Below are positions 22,006 through 33,600 of a DNA stretch of 64,000 nucleotides, piece after piece (position 1 is the first letter of the stretch; the number at the start of each line of letters is the position of its first letter). Location of the stretch: NCBI GenBank assembly GCA_948567375.1, contig OX419755.1:82168218-82232217 (forward strand). The letters are read 5' to 3'. The notes below the pieces were generated by a model that searched no databases, was not told the DNA's origin, and saw only the letters and a program-made list of their open reading frames with translations. Made by a program: the position numbers and the translations under genes. Source of the DNA: Lunularia cruciata. Taxonomy: Eukaryota; Streptophyta; Marchantiopsida; Lunulariales; Lunulariaceae.

Positions 22006-22744
22006 TGTAATACTCCGAGGACAAGAGAAGAGAGAAAACACAAATTACACACTCAAGATTTGGTGCTCCAAAGGAGCACCTTCTCTTTATTATATAGACC
22101 AAGAGGATATCCTCCAAGGAAGCTCCACCATAGGATTAGGCACATAGATAGATGACATGTCAGCAAGCTCCACCCTTGGATTACTTACTTGGATGGGTGA
22201 CATGTTGGTCTAGGTCCTATCTGGTTGGTCAAACAAGCTTTGACCGGAGAAATTTGTTTAGGGAATCTTCTTGTAGGAGTCTCAGAATCACGTAAGGTAC
22301 CGTTGGAAAGCTCTCGACAAGACAAACCAGGGGGGAGGGAAGGCCAACCTTTCCTCCATTAGGGGGGGGGGGGGATCTGCACATTTTTTAGGCCTAATGC
22401 ATCCGTTTAGGCCTTCAAAATTGCCTTCAAAGATTTCAAGCATATTTTGGTTCCTACTCTATTAGTAGAAGTCCACTTTTGGTGATACCTCTTTCTGATC
22501 TGTTTAGTCCATCATGTGTAACATCCTTCCAGATGTTACCAAACCAATTCTCACCTTTAAAGCATATGTCTAGCTATTGGTTCTAAGGTTCTCAAGTCTA
22601 TTTTGGTTTTTGCTCTATTAGTAGAAGAACTCTTTTGGTGATACTTCTATCTGATCTATTTTGACCATTATGTATAATATCATTCTAGATGTTATCAAAA
22701 CCAAATTTCACATCTAGCTCATATGGCTAGCTCTTGATATTACA
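22006..22744 (-). repeat. H1 3' LTR (739 bp)
   Basis: On the minus strand it starts TGTAATATCAAGAGCTAGCC and ends CTCGGAGTATTACA. It is very similar to the 5' LTR at 30,332-31,067. A purine-rich tract (AAAAGGAGTGAGGTC) lies just upstream on the minus strand, the expected polypurine tract. It holds a 13-G run at 22,362-22,374. The outer flank is CTTGG (22,001-22,005). Confidence 0.93.
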
Positions 22745-23475
22745 GACCTCACTCCTTTTAAGACACAACATCCTTGTTGTGCAATTGTTGTTCAAATGCT
22801 TGCACCAACACCGGTGCATGTGTCAAATTGGCAACGGGCTCCCATGTTGCTTCATAGAGGAGGTAACCTTTCCACTATACTAGGTAGTCCACCCACGGAT
22901 GGCGAGTACCACGCATGTGTTTTTGGAGAATATGCTCCACTTCATATTCCTCTATGCCATCAATGAGTGTCGGACAAGGTCAAATTTCTTGTGTGGAATG
23001 ACCCTAGCCTGATCGAGAAGCATATCTGTGTAGTAGGGAAACATGTAACATTGGATGGATCTTCATGTGTGGTGGTAGCTCAAGGTGATAGGCCACAGCG
23101 CCGATGTGACAAAGAATCAAGAAAGGCCTAATAAAACAAGGTTTGAGCTTACGAGGTCCAACTAATGTGAGGTTGGTTGTTGATAGCCACACTTGATCCC
23201 CAACATTGAACTCCATGTGCCTACGGTGTGCATCAGCATACTACTTTTGTCAATTTTGTGCCATTTGTAATCTGTGCTTGGCGCTCTCCACACCGTGTTG
23301 GATTCTAGAAACAAATGTGTTGATTGCATTGACCTTGGTAGCCACTAGAAAGATCTTCATCAAGCTAGAAGGTGTGAAGAGATGCTAACCATACATGAGG
23401 AAGAACAGAGTGACCTGGGTGGATGCATTCACTAAATTGTTGTAATCAAATTCTACCAACGAGAGTAGGGTGTCC
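22745..23475 (-). pseudogene. H1 integrase C-terminus and chromodomain
   Basis: From 23,475 downward the minus strand reads a broken frame with LLSLVEFDYNNLVNASTQVT (end of the integrase core), then HRRHMEFNVGDQVWLSTTNL (about 23,170-23,230), then PRKLKPCFIRPFLILCHIGA and HPMLHVSLLHRY. The chromodomain follows at about 22,780-22,960, reading EEYEVEHILQKHMRGTRHPW, VDYLV, WKGYLLYEATWEPVANL. Chromodomains steer integration towards particular chromatin marks. The piece is truncated at 23,475, where G1 begins. Confidence 0.88.
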
Positions 23476-24163
23476 TGTAACACCCATTTGTGCATGTGTG
23501 TAGTATTGTGATATTTAGCTTGGTATTACAAGTACTTAAGAGATATTATTTAGAGATAAAGGATGGTTCTATATAAGTCATGATTAGCTAAAGTTAGTCA
23601 TAGCTAAGATAGAGAGGACCTTACTTTAAAGGAAGTAGAAAAGATGAGCACCATTATTTTGGATTTTAGTGTATTGACTTGGTATTATTCCTAGGTGTTT
23701 GGCTTTGAGGAAAGAGTTGAGAATTCTTGGGCCCGCAAGCTTTTTTGTTTTGGATTCTTCTTTAGTCCAAGGATAGCCCATATGAAGGAATCCTTGACTT
23801 AGTGGTTGGGTCAAGATAAGACCACATGCTTAGGGGAATACGCCCATGTGAATGGATATTCCTTTCTACTTTTTGACTTTACTTGACTTTTAGTCTAGTA
23901 ACTTGAGTTACTGATGTAATTAGTAACTTTGGTACGTAACTATTGCACAAGTATATAAACAAGGGGTGAGGAGGTACTCATCATCCTTTCATTTGCAACT
24001 ATCTCTCTCTCATTGAGTTCTCTAGTGAGCAATGTCTTGAGTCTTGGAGTGTTAGCCTTGGAGGAGTATGATGGAGTTGGGGTTCCTTGTCTTCTTAGTC
24101 CATGGTGCGCTACCATAATAGCCATCAGAGGTTCATCCTAAGTGAGAGACAGGCCGGCTCACA
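23476..24163 (+). repeat. G1 5' LTR (688 bp)
   Basis: It starts TGTAACACCC and ends GCCGGCTCACA. It is the best preserved LTR of the family here. A TATA-like GTATATAAAC lies at about 23,950-23,959. There is no 3' LTR, because the other end of G1 is deleted. Confidence 0.93.
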
Positions 24164-24167
24164 TTTA

Positions 24168-24184
24168 TGGTTCTGTTGCCGGGA
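24168..24184 (+). promoter_or_regulatory. G1 primer-binding site, tRNA-Asp-like
   Basis: TGGTTCTGTTGCCGGGA starts 5 bases after the LTR end. It resembles the tRNA-Asp-complementary site TGGCGCCGTTGCCGGGGA used by Tat and Athila elements, with a few changes. A match to the initiator Met site is absent. Confidence 0.75.
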
Positions 24185-24189
24185 CCTCT

Positions 24190-25494
24190 CTAGAAGGCAA
24201 GATAATATTTTGCGTTCAATTCTACATTAGCCAGAAGGAAGCTATGAGAGCTCACTTGGAGAGAACATTAGGAGAAGAGATGGCTGAACTTATGTTAGAG
24301 AACCAAGATCCATTTGTATACCCTGTAATTCATTATGATGTCTTTTAAGTGATTTTGTACATCTTGTACACATGAGAGGATTTGGAGAGATTGTGTGAGG
24401 TGGATTGAAGATTTTGGGGATTAAGGTGATTGTGGGCAAAATCTCAAGTTTGAGATCTGGACTTCAAAGTCTACACATAATAGCTTGGTTATCTTTCAAT
24501 TAGCACACTTGAAATTATTGTGAGAGCTACTATGTGCATTGGGTTAGAATTTTTGAAAGTTGATAGGGTAAACTGCTCCCACAACTACATGCTCTCTAGA
24601 AAATTGTACATAGTCTGCCATTTCTTGAATTATCCTAAAAATCATCCTAAAAATTTCCAAGAAAATTAAGTGCATTGTATCCTACTTGCTACCACAAAAA
24701 TTAGAGAGAGATCATTGTTGCACAAGGAGTTATGAGTTTTTGAAGTGAAGTGGATGGTTTTGAGACCAAATCTGAAATATGTGTGCTGAATAGAAAGGTG
24801 TGTAGGCCAAATGGCTTGATGAAAAGATTTGAAATTTTGCAGGGAGAGACATCCTAGCGTTTTGATCACGTGTGAAAAATTTAAGAGGACTATCACATAC
24901 AAGTTGAGAGATCTGAGTGAAATTGTGAGGAAGGGTAGATTCTACAGAGTGGAGATCTCATGCATGAGGAGTTTGAGAGCAACAAAAAGCATGTTTGAGT
25001 GTTTAGATTCATCTTGGGAACATTCAGGCTCACCAAGAGTAGAAATTGAGACTATGTAAGGTTCTCCAAGGGTTTGAGGTGATTTTAGGGGTGGATTTGA
25101 GGGAAAGAGAGGTTACAATAGAATTTGAAGAGAGTGTTGAGAGGATCCAAGAACCTACACCACTTGGAGGAAAGAGTGAATCTAAGTGCTTTCTATGTGG
25201 AGAGAAGGGACATAAGGCAAGTTCATGTCCATTGACCTTTGAGAGCAAGAGATTGAGGGAAAGGAGAGGCTTAATTGACTTGGGTTTGCATGTTGGACCT
25301 TCTTCACCAAGATTGGGAGGGAGAAGATCTAAGACCAAGGAGTTGTGTGAGGTTTGTGGAGTTGAAGGACTTCCAAAAGGACATGAGTGTAGTGGAGTAA
25401 AATCACTTTTGGAGACTTTGGTGAAGGATCTTGGAGAGAGTCTTCGTACAACTACAGAAATACTTCCACCTTTATCAGCTAGTTCTCAAGATTA
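24190..25494 (+). pseudogene. G1 ORF1 (extra zinc-knuckle ORF upstream of gag)
   Basis: This is the most complete of three copies. The N-terminal part reads LEGKIIFCVQFYISQKEAMR, then AHLERTLGEEMAELMLENQD (24,190-24,345), shared with G3 at 47,627-47,367. The middle is broken. The C-terminal part at 25,046-25,495 is open for 149 codons with CFLCGEKGHKASSC (CX2CX4HX4C, about 25,187-25,228) and CEVCGVEGLPKGHEC (about 25,348-25,392), ending in TAG at 25,493-25,495. About 230 bases separate it from the gag start. The family is not recognised. Two cysteine clusters and the position before gag suggest a nucleic-acid-binding accessory protein. Confidence 0.7.
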
Positions 25495-25721
25495 GTGATG
25501 GAGATAATCTTTCAACTTATGGATAAACTATCCATGAGTGTTCGATTAATATGCATTCTAAGATTTGATGTTGCTATAGAAATCTTAGAGCAACCTGAGC
25601 CTTTTGTGTTCCCTAGGGTGGATTACTCTCAAATGGTGTTAGTCATGTACATATTCTATTAGTTATGGAGTGAGAGAAAAGAAAAAAAATTTGAGAGAAA
25701 GAAAGATAGTGAGAGGTTAAG

Positions 25722-26968
25722 ATGGGGAAACTTCTTGTTTTCTTTGGCAAGGATGGAGAAGATGTGAAGGCCTTTGTGAGAGACTTCAAGAGAGCTTGCA
25801 TAAAGAACAATGAGAGGAGGAAGAATGAGTGGGCCTCATTATTACCAGATTTTTTTAAGGATGCAACACTTACATGGTATGAGTCAGAATACCAAAAGAG
25901 AGAGAGGATAGATGAAGAAGAGGAGTCTTGGGAGACTTTGACTTCAACAATCATTGAGAACTTTCTTCCTGATGAGAGTTATGAGAGATTGATGAGTGAG
26001 GTTACATTTCTCAAGCAAGGAGATGGAGAGAAAGTGAGAGTCTATGTGGAAAGAGTGGAAAAGTTAGAGTCTAGATTTCGCATAGCGTTGAGGAAGGGTA
26101 GAGATGATGTGGAGACTACTATGATTGGCATAGGGGCCATGCTCACCAAGAATTTTGTGGGAGGGTTGAGACCACAAATTAGAAGCAAGGTGAGATATGA
26201 GAAACCTTCTTCCAAGGTTGGAGCTATCAAGATCACAATTCGTATGGAGGAGAGTTTGGAAGGGAATGTGAGTGATTTGGTGGTAAAGGATGACGTGCAT
26301 CCTCCTCAAGGCTACAAGTATGGTGGAACTTCTGAACTTTGGTGGCAAGGGTTGCACCACAAGTAGTAGTTGCTCCAGTTCTTGCATCTCCACCAAAAGA
26401 TCCACTTCAAACCATCACAGAATAACTTGCGGATCTCAAGATCAATGTGGTGCAACTATGGGAGAAGAGAGAGGTGGATCAGAATGTAGGGAGAGGGCCT
26501 AGGAGTTATGGAAACTATTTATATAGAGGAGGTCAACCAGCCAACAATTTCAATGATAGAAATTGTTTTGGTTGTGGAGGAAGAGGTCATATCCAAAGGA
26601 ATTGCCCAAATTCCACTTACCATGGAAGAAGGGATTACGAGGGAGCCAACAGAGGGAAAGAGGGAGGTAGTGAAACCCAAGTGGCTCCTAATCCAAACAA
26701 AGGTAAGGAGATAGCATCCATAGATGTGGTTGAGAGAAAGTATGAGAAGGGAGAGTGCTCAAACTCCAAGGGTCTTAATTTGGAGCTTTTGGCACAAGAG
26801 AAGAAGAGAGCTCATTTTGTAGAGCATGTTCATTCTTCTCCAAGATTTATTCCAAGCAAGGATACTCCTATGTCTACTAGGAGCACTCGCACCTCAACAC
26901 CATCAACAATAAAAACTCCAAGGAAGAAGTTGAGGATGGAGGATTTCTTGATTTCAAAGCAACAATAG
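25722..26968 (+). pseudogene. G1 gag
   Basis: The frame opens with ATG at 25,722 (MGKLLVFFGKDGEDVKAFVR) and runs 214 codons through the capsid block (NFLPDESYERLMSEVTFLKQ, MLTKNFVGGLRPQI). A frameshift near 26,340-26,450 leads to the frame 26,447-26,968 with the zinc knuckle CFGCGGRGHIQRNC (about 26,563-26,604) and RKKLRMEDFLISKQQ. That frame ends in TAG where G3 reads Trp, consistent with TGG to TAG. With only about two lesions it is the most intact coding region in the window. Confidence 0.9.
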
Positions 26969-27774
26969 AACTACAATGTGTTGGAGGTGTTGGTAGCCAC
27001 AAGACTAACATCATAGTGGGCCAATTGATTGCTTTGAACCCTACCTTGAGAAAGGAGCTTAGAGGTGGTTTGAGTTCTACAAGGAGCAAGAGGAAGAAGA
27101 AGGCAAAAGCTCTAGTATCAATGGGGGTGGTGGATGCCAAGCTAGCACCATGGGAGGCTTGTGAATATGCCTCCAAGTTTGATGTGAGAGTGAATGGTCA
27201 CAACATCAAGGATGCATTGGTTGATGGAGGATCAGCAGTAAATGCCATGTCAGAAAGGTTGATGAAGAAGTTGGGTATGATAACCTCAAGGCCTTCAATA
27301 TTTGTGGTGAGCATGGCAAACAAGCAACAAGTCTGACCAGTAGGGGTGATGGATAAAGTGGTAGTTTCAGTTATGGGAGTTCAAAAGCTCATGACTTTCC
27401 AAGTCTTGAAGGATTCAAGCTATGACTTATTACTTGGGAGGCCATGGTTGAGAGCAACACGCACAACTGATCGATGGCACAAAGGGTACTTGAGGATTGG
27501 GCCATCAAACCATAGAGTCACAATTCCTATGACTAACACCACCAACACTTCACATTCAGATCCACCATCTTCTGATTATTGGGAATCAGATTTTGAAGAA
27601 GGAGCTTCAAGTGTGGATACAAGCATAGAAGAAGAGACTTTCACGGAGGAGGATGAATTTGAATCTGATTCAGATGTGTATCCTTTGTGTGCTATGGATT
27701 TTGCACCTAAGCCAGAGGTTTTGAAGGACCCAGATAAATCACCATTGACACTTGAGGAGGTAGAGAGAAGGCAA
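26969..27774 (+). pseudogene. G1 protease and acidic linker, truncated
   Basis: The frame 27,016-27,336 reads LRKELRGGLSSTRSKRKKKA, then WEACEYASKFDVRVNGHNIK and LVDGGSAVN, the protease active-site region with Asp present. A TGA at 27,337-27,339 (CGA in likely origin) interrupts it. The next frame has DLLLGRPWLRA (about 27,430-27,462) and then the acidic SDSDVYPLCAMDF and LTLEEVERR. Family sequence stops right after that, at the junction with H1. Confidence 0.85.
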
Positions 27775-28805
27775 CTTTCAATTCTTGAAAGGCCAACTCT
27801 TGTGCGGTTCCCCATGTCCACTTCTTTTCTTTGCCAAGTAGTGCCGTTGAAGGCTGTGCAACCTTAGAGAAGTCCTTGACAACTCTATGATAGAATCCCG
27901 CCAACTCCAAGAAGCTCTTGAGTTGAGTCTGATCTTTTGAGGCACACCATTTTTGAATGACCTTTATTTTATCTATCAATACTTGAATGCCCTCTGCACT
28001 TACTCTATGCTCCAAGTAGTCTACTTCAGACTTGTCAAACTTGCACTTTGAGATTTTGGCATACAATCAATTCTATATTAGAATTTGGAGGACCTCTCAT
28101 AGATGTTGTTTGTGTTTTGTCATCGTGCTATTGTATACTAAGATATCGTCCAAGAAGAAGATAATAGACTTATCCAAGTATGGACAAAATATGTCATTCA
28201 TTAGACTCATGAAAGTGGAAGGTGCATTGATGAGGCCAAAATGCATCACAAGATACTCAAAGTGGCCATACTTGGTTCAAAAGGTAGTTTTGTACACATC
28301 CTCCTCTTCAATTTGGATTTGATTGTAACTGCTCCGCAAGTCCAATTTGGTGAAGTATTTAGCTTCATGGAGTTGATCAAACAGGTCATCCATGCAAAGT
28401 AAGGGGTATTTGTTCTTCACTATTTGCTGATTGATAGTCAATGCACATGCGCATTGTACTATCCTTCTTCTTCACAAACAAGACAAGAGCCCCATATGGT
28501 GATATACTAGGTTGGATGAACCCCTTCTGCAACATCTTCTCAATTTGAGTCTTACATTCCTCCAACTCATGAGGTGATAGGTGATATGGGGCCTTAAAAG
28601 GAGGTGTCTTCCTTGGGAGTGTCTCAATTTTATGATCTACTCTCCTTTTTGGTGGTAATCCTAAGGGTAGATCATCAAGAAAGACATCTTGAAATTCATC
28701 CACCACATCCTTCAATTTCTTAGGAACTTGTCCATCGAGTTGTGCACTCTGGATTTCTCTTATTAAACCCATGAAACATTTATCGGTCTTACAAATAGTT
28801 GCCAT
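27775..28805 (-). pseudogene. H1 reverse transcriptase
   Basis: The frame 28,805-28,386 reads FQDVFLDDLPLGLPPKR, then EECKTQIEKMLQKGFIQPSI, SPYGALVLFVKKKD and MCIDYQSAN. The active site is FLDDILVYN at about 28,130-28,156 with both aspartates present. The frame 28,066-27,707 gives YAKISKCKFDKSEVDYLEH, then FLELAGFYHRVVKDFSKVAQ and AFQELKVAFS, the entry to RNase H, at which point the sequence joins G1. Frameshifts occur between the blocks. Confidence 0.92.
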
Positions 28806-29257
28806 CCCTATGACATGTAGAGGCAGATCTTGCCTGAGTGATTTTTCTTTAACCCTAATGATTGACTATTTGTGGGTTCTCACTACTTTCTTCCTCCAAT
28901 CTACCATAGGGTTGTAATGCTCCATCCATAGCATGCTTAAGATTGCATCATAACAAGCTAATTGTATCACTCGCCACTCAATTGCTTCTTGATATTCTCT
29001 TACAAAGAGTGTCACTCATCCATGTAATGATTCAATGCTCTTTGTTTACCTATTAGGCAACTCTAATTCTTCACTCCTATCTCTCTCTAGATCCATTCCC
29101 AATCTTATTGCAAAAATTGAGATAAGAAATTCTCTGTTGCTCTCGGATCGATTAATATTCTCACTTGATTGCCATCTAGGACTCCATTCACAATAATCAA
29201 TTGTGAGGTTGCCTTTTGGGATCTTTGCGCATTAGTCTTCTTCCCTTCCTTATTGGG
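28806..29257 (-). pseudogene. H1 protease region
   Basis: Around 29,110-29,210 the minus strand reads IIVNGVLDGNQVRILIDPRA then TENFLS, matching the aspartic protease active site ILIDSGAT.NF with the Gly after Asp altered. Downstream the frame is broken. No other domain is seen in this interval. Confidence 0.75.
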
Positions 29258-30318
29258 CTAGTAAGGCCGCAAGGTACAATTACTAGCAATCTTTATTTTC
29301 CAAAGTGATTTCCACCTCTTCTTCAATGTGCCTCTCCATGTTGTCCAAAGATCGCTTGTACAAAGGCCAAGGGCCTCTAGGGAAACAAGTGCAACAGTTG
29401 GTTGATATGTGCCCAATACGGCCACAATTGTAACAATTGTGTTGTTCTCCTCAAGTTCCTTCTCCTCGTGGGACTCCATCTCTTTGTTCTTCTACTCGTC
29501 CACGCTCACCTTGAAGCGGTCGTGCTCCTTGATCTCTAAATTAAAGGTTGCCCAATTCCATCGATACTGGTACACCCATGTGTGGCATTTATGCCCGATA
29601 ATGTTGAGATGGAACTACTCCTTCACCTCCACCTAATGCTCTTGCTATTCTTTGTGCACAAGCAATGGCTTCAAATACTGTGCGAGGATTTTGCATCATG
29701 ATTTCTTGGTGAATCTGCTCCTTTAAACCTCATTTGAAATTGTCGAGAGCCTTTGCTAGACTCATGTTGTTATTGTGACTTGTAGATCCAGATATGCCTC
29801 CACTATCGGAACTACCATTGGGACCTCAAAAGCTATCACTTGTTGATAATACTCCTCACCAAAATTCCTAACTACAAAATCTCTAAACATCACTTTTGGT
29901 CTCACTACATAATGGATTTCTACTTGAGTGTTGAAAGGGAGAGGATTTGGGACATTCACATCCATATTATCATAATAGAATGTAGATTGTTAAATCCCAC
30001 TCTCTGTCATATATCACCACAGGTAGAATCACCGGGTTTGGTGAGTTCATCACCCTATCCATGAGTTTTGCACCAAAGTGATAAACTAGCAATACCCTCA
30101 TTTGCTCATGCTGGATGTACATAACCTTGATGTGGAATGGATTCAAGAATGGAAAGCTAGGTGTGGGAAATTGTCCTCCCAGTGCATCCATCCCGTCCGC
30201 TCTCTAAAGTCCTTCCTAAGTCTAGCAATTACTCTATGTTCTCCACCTCAAATTACTCAATTTCAGTAGCTCGTGCTCTTCCAAGATGGATGATCCACTC
30301 TCTTGGACTAAGACACTC
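29258..30318 (-). pseudogene. H1 gag with CCHC zinc knuckle
   Basis: The capsid-type region spans about 30,190-29,640. One frame contains VRPKVMFRDFVVRNFGEEYY and EVPMVVPIVEAYLDLQ. The nucleocapsid motif CYNCGRIGHISTNC (CX2CX4HX4C) is at about 29,394-29,436 in a frame other than the long 29,479-29,258 frame. The order after the PBS and before protease is as expected. Frames change several times. Confidence 0.8.
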
Positions 30319-30330
30319 GCTCTGATACCA
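30319..30330 (-). promoter_or_regulatory. H1 primer-binding site, initiator Met tRNA
   Basis: The minus strand reads TGGTATCAGAGC one base after the 5' LTR end. This is the classical plant initiator-methionine tRNA primer site, perfectly preserved. Confidence 0.97.
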
Positions 30331-30331
30331 T

Positions 30332-31067
30332 TGTAATACTCCAAGGACAAGAGAAGAGAGAAAACACTAATTACACACTCAACATTTGGTGCTCCAAAGG
30401 AGCACCTTCTCCTTATTATATAGACTAAGAGGATCTCCTCCGAAGAAGCTCCACCATAGGATTAGGCACATAGATAGATGACATGTCAGCAAGCTCCACC
30501 CTTGGATTACTTACTTGGATGGGTGACATGTTGGTCTAGGTCCTATTTGGTTGGTCAAACAAGCTTTGATCGGAGGGAATTTTTTAGGGAATCTTCTTGT
30601 AAGAGTCTCAGAATCACGTAAGGTACCATTGGAAAACTCTCGACAAGACAAACCAAGGGGGAGGGAAGGCCAACCTTTCCTCCATCAAGAGGGGGGGAAT
30701 CTGTACATTTTCAAGGCCTAATGCATCCGTTTAGGCCTCCAAAGTTACCTTCAAAGATTTTAGGCAACTTTTGGTTCCTACTCTATTAGTAGAAGTCCAC
30801 TTTTGGTGATACCTCTTTCTGATCTATTTAGTCCATCATGTGTAACATCCTTCCAGATGTTACCAAACCAATTCTCACCTTTAAAGCATATGTCTAGCTA
30901 TTGGTTCTAAGGTTCTCAAGTCTATTTTGATTTCTACTCTATTAGTAGAAGTACTATTTTGGTGATACTTCTATCTGATCTATTTTGACCATCATGTATA
31001 ACATCATTCTAGATGTTAGCAAACCAAATTACACATCTAGCTCATATGGCTAGCTCTTGGTATTACA
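30332..31067 (-). repeat. H1 5' LTR (736 bp)
   Basis: It begins TGTAATACCAAGAGCTAGCC at 31,067 and ends TTGGAGTATTACA at 30,332, with ends that are inverted copies of each other. It is nearly identical to the LTR at 22,006-22,744 apart from small substitutions and a shorter G run (7 G at about 30,691). The outer flank CTTGG (31,068-31,072) matches the left flank. Confidence 0.95.
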
Positions 31068-31250
31068 CTTGGTATCCTATAGAAGAATAGACAAGTGCAC
31101 TCCTAAAGCTAGCAGATTAGTCAAGTTTGTGATGGAGATATCACAAGTTCAATACTCATAGGGGTAACTCATCTTCCAAAATTGTTTTTCTCTCAAGGGA
31201 ATGAGACTCTTCTTGAGCTTTTCTTTCATTAATTAGATATCTTTTGGTAG
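31068..31250 (-). other. I1 leader piece between H1 and C
   Basis: This is the I1 untranslated leader, continuous with 35,018-35,136 before C inserted and with 22,005-21,935 before H1 inserted. It carries no recognisable gene. Confidence 0.55.
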
Positions 31251-32257
31251 TGTGACAACCCATCATGTATCACTTTTGTAATAATGGGCAAGAAATCATT
31301 TGTTCCTATAGAGATACAAGTCAAGAATGGTCAAATACAACGTGAAAGTAACTTTTTAATTCTCTTGTTTACATCTTTAGTCTCTTGGGCAAAAACAACA
31401 CCTAAAAGAGAGTGGAAAATGCTCAACAACAATCTTGCTACAATTAAATGTCAATCAAAATCACAATTCTTTAATTTCATTCCAAATTGACCTCAATTAT
31501 GATGATTTAGATGGTATGAAGAAGGCCACTTTGCTACAAAGTGACTTTGCTTTGGAATTGTATTCTTCCCTTCCATCAAAGGTACAACTTCCTAGTTTGA
31601 AATGACATCACATCAGTCTTTGGTCTACAAATGCAAATGATAAATACTAACAACATTCTAGTTCTCATAGATTTATCAAGGTATTGCTTTGGATGCACTC
31701 CATTTAGGATAAAACACATAAAATGAAATGCAGAGTCATAGAATCCAACATCTAATGATCTCTTAATTGCAATCCAAATTTCTCCATACACACATAGATG
31801 AAGACATTCAATTGATACTTAGAATTAAGCAAAATGATGAAAGCTTCTTCAACACTTTGCTTTACTCATTCTTCTACTCATCATTAAATACAACACACTC
31901 CAAATGACTACTTTAAATTGGTAGATCACTTGGCTATTATAGAAACTATCTAAACTTCTTAACAATTATAACTATTTTCTACCAAGTTTCATATACAAAG
32001 CATCTTACTTACAAATCTACCACTTCGGATCTGTAATTGCTATTGACACAGATCCAATCCAAGTTCCACTTTGACTTTGGCTTCCTCACCCAAATTGACT
32101 ACAAGTGTCTCTTGTACTTTGGGTTCTTCATCTTCTTCTATTACTTTCTCCTTCTCATCGATTTGTATTGAAATTGAAGTCATATGTATCCTAATTGTCT
32201 TCTCCTTCGCTACTCTAAATGTTTTAGGGGTTTAAGTCAACCAAGGTCACTTGCATA
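31251..32257 (-). repeat. C: non-coding 3' portion of the giant LTR
   Basis: The segment matches A at about 6,140-7,150 and B at 8,026-8,700. It also matches, more distantly, the LTR end of I1 at 35,167-35,560 (the TCTTGGGYARAAAC region is shared). No gene is seen. Confidence 0.6.
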
Positions 32258-33600
32258 TTGATCTCAACTGCTCTAGATTGGGTCACTCTATTCTCCCTTC
32301 AAGTGCAAGTGAGATTATCTACATTTATCTTAATTAAATCTAACCTAAGGCAAATATTGTCTCCTACTTTGGTCATCTTCTTATCTACTCTATCTCTTAG
32401 GCAAATCAACAAGGTACTCAAGTCTACTTCCTTTGCCTTCTTCCTCCCTATTTTCTGCACTAACAGCTTCAGTTCATGCAAGTATGCTTTGTTCAACTCT
32501 GCCTTGGCTCCAGTCATGAGCATTGCCTTGAATCATGTAGTGGCCTTGCTCATTAAACCTGAATTGTCCTTCACCAATGGTGACTCGCATCGGTTCACCT
32601 CATATTCCAACTTCATACAAAGTTTTTTTAGTTCATCAACATATTTCTCATCCATCTTCTTCTTCCCTACTTTGGCATTGGTGATGTGAGCTTTGGCTTG
32701 CTATCTCCTTTCGTGAATCTTGCTCCTTCTTTGTGATGACTTTTTGTTATTTCACCATAATCTGGTCTTGTAGATGAACTTGTGTAGTATGATGCACCAA
32801 ATTGGTCTGCATGCCCTCTATTTCCTCCTTATAACTTCTCAATCACCCTCTTGTGCTCTACCAACTCTTCCTTTTGATGCTCTAGGTATTGGCTACATTG
32901 CTCAAAACTTCCTTGCAAGTTGGTCAAGCTTTGTTGTTATACTACAACATTAACCAAAAGTATCTCAGCTTTGTGTCTATTGTGAGCCAACATCACCATC
33001 AACTATGTTACTTTTGTACTCAATGCTTGCACCATTGCTCATTCTTCACTTTTGGATGCTCCTCCTTCTCTTCTTGCATTTGCTCTTACAAATGTACTAG
33101 CATAGGACAAACAATGCTTGATTGGAAGTTGACTCCCTTGAAAGTATCATTGTCTTGTCTTCCTTTATCTTCATACACTGATGCTTGTGCCTTAGCCTAA
33201 AGTCTAGATCTTTGTTCCTTCAAACTAATCCCTTCTGAACTCTCTTCCTCTTCCTTAGGTCTATTTGGCCCAGCATGAACTATCTTGGCAATTCAAGGAG
33301 ACTGTATTCTTTGTTGGAATACCATCCTTGACTCTCCTCCTTCTTCCTTGGAATGTCATCTTCTAGTAGGTCCATGCATGAGGCATCATCGCCCTCCATG
33401 CACTCAATCTCCTTATGAAATTCTTGATTTGATCCATCTTTGGCTACATCCTCAATTGGTTGTTAGACCTTTGGCTCTCCTTCACACTCGCTGCTCTACT
33501 CTTTGCTCTTAAGAGTCAACTCTTCTTCAGAGTCCTACAAATTTGACTCCACTTCTTCTTCCTCTTCTCCTTTGGAAGACAAATCAACTATTACCACTGC
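32258..33600 (-). pseudogene. C: acidic and coiled-coil part of the LTR-encoded protein
   Basis: On the minus strand an acidic block at about 33,540-33,330 (SSECEGEPKV, then IECMEGDDASCMDLLEDD) leads into EEEESSEGISLKEQRSRL (about 33,195-33,250) and a coiled coil. The C-terminal part at 32,523-32,299 reads KKAKEVDLSTLLICLRDRVD and KMTKVGDNICLRLDLIKINV, matching A. Stops at about 33,196 (TAG) and 33,086-33,088 (TAA) coincide with stops in D. Function is unknown. Confidence 0.6.

Larger units (their letters stand above)
23476..27774 (+). mobile_element. G1: 5' half of a G-family Ty3 element inserted into H1 integrase
   Basis: It consists of LTR, primer-binding site, ORF1, gag, protease and the acidic linker, then stops at about 27,766-27,775, where the opposite strand becomes the RT of H1. 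The homologous sequence in G2 continues for a further 3 kb. The open frames are longer here than in G2 or G3, so it looks the youngest of the three. One deletion running from the G1 linker into H1 RT explains the losses on both sides. Confidence 0.9.
22006..31067 (-). mobile_element. H1: chromodomain Ty3/gypsy element in the leader of I1
   Basis: A perfect target duplication CTTGG (22,001-22,005 and 31,068-31,072) brackets two matching LTRs. The internal order on the minus strand is initiator-Met primer-binding site, gag with CCHC knuckle, protease, RT, then (after the G1 insertion) integrase C-terminus and chromodomain. RNase H and most of integrase are missing because of a deletion at the G1 3' junction. 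The PBS, chromodomain and RT motifs place it among chromoviruses. Confidence 0.93.
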
